64,000 nt of DNA from Aptenodytes patagonicus (lineage: Eukaryota; Chordata; Aves; Sphenisciformes; Spheniscidae), in contig NC_134949.1 of the NCBI RefSeq assembly GCF_965638725.1, positions 126,292,294 to 126,356,293 of the forward strand, in the 5' to 3' direction. The stretch's first letter is position 1, and every line of letters begins with the position of its first letter. The notes under the pieces are model-generated. The model did not search any database, was not told where the DNA came from, and worked only from the letters and a program-made list of their open reading frames with translations. Of this stretch, positions 50,331 through 64,000 are shown one piece after another. The position numbers and the translations under genes were made by a program.

Positions 50331-52270
50331 CCAGTTTTCCACATTTCAGTATACTGTTTTGCTACTATTGACTTGCAGTGCTGCAGGTCAGAAGGCATAA
50401 AAAAGCCTGATACCATAACAACTTTATTTATTTAATTTCTATTTTGAAAGTACTTTAAACTTGACTACTTCATGGTATCCCCCAAGGCGCGCTTGATGTT
50501 TATGTGCTATTGAAAACACCCTGTCTCACACCTAGAGAAGAGAGGCAGGTACACATTGCTTCAGGCAGCATGAGAAATAATAACAAAATAGGGTGCGACT
50601 CCCTTGACCCACTGCCTTTAGGCTAAACTTCCTTATTTAATTCAATTTCAGAAGTCAAAGTGATTTCATCAGACCCAGCCACTAAAGACATCCAACATTC
50701 CTGGACATCCAGCTCTCTTTCCCTGGCTTTGTTTAAGGACCTGAAATATTGGAAATAAAACAATCTCTTGGATCACCCTCTTGTGTTGTTTTTCTTTTGC
50801 TTTGTTTTTTTGGCTTGTTTTGGGTTTTGTTTTTTTTTTTTTTTTACATCCGGTTCTCAAAGCGCTTCAGACACTGAATCCAGCAACTGCTTCCAAAAAA
50901 ATCCAAGCAAACAGATATAAACCACTACTAAGGAAAACTATTTGTAAAAAAAAAAAAATATTTATTTGGTGCAGTCTTTACATGCAAGATAATTGCATTT
51001 CAAACAAGACTAGTAGAGTCATTTCATTCAAAAGATTTATCCTTCTTAACAAAAGTGACTTGGTATGGCTTTTTGATCCTCTGTACTATGATTATAAATT
51101 CTTTTCAAAATCCTAGTTGAGGTGGCACTCTGATATTAATTACATTTTGCTAAAAACATACATGCATATACATAAAGGAGAGCTCTAAGGAATTAAAAGC
51201 CGAATTTAATAAATGAGGTAGTTCATCTGGTTACGCAGAAACGCAGATTTGTGTCTCCTTGTACAAAACATCCAGCCTCTGTATATGTGTCTGCAGTCAG
51301 AGGTCTGTCGCTTGCAACACAGCCTTACTGAAAAACTTTGCCCTTTGCATTTCACAGCCAGGAGAGTTCAACAGTCAACCTTGTTGTGCTGCAGCCAGGG
51401 ACCTCGCCATCGGGACACCTAACTCACCGCTTCCTGCTACAGCTCTGGAGCATCCCTCTCCATAGCCTACATCAAGAGTGACAGCAGGTCTTGCCCTTTT
51501 TGGGTTCAGAGCAGCTTAAGGCAGAACAGCACTTTTACTTATCGAGACAGTCAGACTGGTCTCCCTTCGAACAATCTGACTTGGATGACTGTTGTGTTGA
51601 GATCCTGAGGATTTTTAACTACCTGAATATACAGTATTTTTTTTCTATGCCTCTACCGTAGTGCATGAAAACTTCCCTTCATATGTACCAAAAAACATTC
51701 ATTTCTTTTTAAATTGCCAACCAGCAGCTCAGAGATTCAACGTTCACATTACTTAACATTTAATTTAAAACACTACTAAACCGTCTCAGCATCCTGCTAC
51801 GAAAATCTTAAATTAAATTGTGATTAAAACTGCCATTATAATCCTGTACCTGATTATCAAGCGAAAGTTACTCAACTAAAGAGACATTTCAGCAAGCAGA
51901 CGACAGAACGACTTTCTGCCACGCACCACAAGAAGAAAGGTGCTCATTGTGATATCCTTCACTGATTAAGATCAGTCACTGTAGCCAGCACAGAACCGAG
52001 TGTGCAATCCTTCATGTTATTTTTAAAAAGAAAATTCAAAGAGGAAAAAAAAAATCATTTGCAAAGTGAATAAATATCCCAGGCACCCATGGCTTCATTT
52101 ATCCTTGTTCTCAGAAACATCGATCATCAAGAAGGACAGACAGCATTGTCATCTGTTTGCCTGTTTGAAACAGAAAGAAAACAAAAAACAAAGGTTCAAG
52201 TTCTGCTGACAGACTATCTTACCAATTACTTGGATGCTTCTCAACAGAATACCTTCATTAGCAGACAAGT
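50331..52270. other. Noncoding DNA between the CR1 element and the TMPRSS2 3' end
   Basis: No gene is supported. There is a T/G-rich simple stretch at about 50780-50845 and A runs near 50945 and 52048. Some of this could belong to an extended TMPRSS2 3' UTR, since the proximal polyadenylation signals lie very close to the stop codon. Confidence 0.45.
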
Positions 52271-52274
52271 CACA

Positions 52275-52290
52275 TTTATTTATTTTTATA
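52275..52290 (-). terminator. TMPRSS2: TMPRSS2 polyadenylation signals
   Basis: The - strand reads overlapping AATAAA copies (ATAAATAAATG) within 30 bases after the TMPRSS2 stop codon. This would give an unusually short 3' UTR, so more distal sites may be used instead. Confidence 0.5.
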
Positions 52291-52304
52291 AATAAAATCA
52301 AGTT

Positions 52305-64000
<11,696 letters not shown>

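Overview
This is a window of bird nuclear DNA: intron-rich genes, CR1 retrotransposon pieces, and avian ERV solo LTRs in a row of genes matching avian chromosome 1 (human 21q22): FAM3B, MX1, TMPRSS2. The species cannot be told from sequence alone; the abundant LTR family suggests a neoavian bird (inference).

Layout. 1-10641 holds FAM3B on the + strand: seven coding exons are readable and only a tiny first exon is missing. 10666-26000 is usually treated as intergenic and carries two LTRs, but it also contains a chain of six or seven phase-compatible exons (14260-22935, +) ending in a stop and followed by a polyadenylation signal; I think this is a real, unrecognised gene. 26034-26275 is an interferon-type promoter (two ISRE-like boxes, a TATA-like box, a short noncoding exon), followed by the complete MX1 coding region in 13 exons (29353-47963, +, 700 residues by my splice model). 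47964-52274 is the convergent interval, mostly a truncated CR1 LINE. TMPRSS2 runs on the - strand from the window edge (64000) down to 52305, with everything from just before the membrane anchor to the stop codon.

Function. MX1 is an interferon-induced dynamin-like GTPase, TMPRSS2 a membrane-anchored trypsin-like serine protease, and FAM3B a secreted cytokine-like protein. They are neighbours by conserved synteny and do not form an operon. Four solo LTRs of one ERV family sit in or between these genes. The two in introns (MX1, TMPRSS2) both lie in the sense orientation of their host gene and both carry an intact TGACGTCA (CRE) palindrome. A 70-nt hairpin in a TMPRSS2 intron pairs fully only in the TMPRSS2-sense RNA.

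All exon boundaries were read by eye from GT/AG sites, reading phase and family knowledge; no search or alignment was run.
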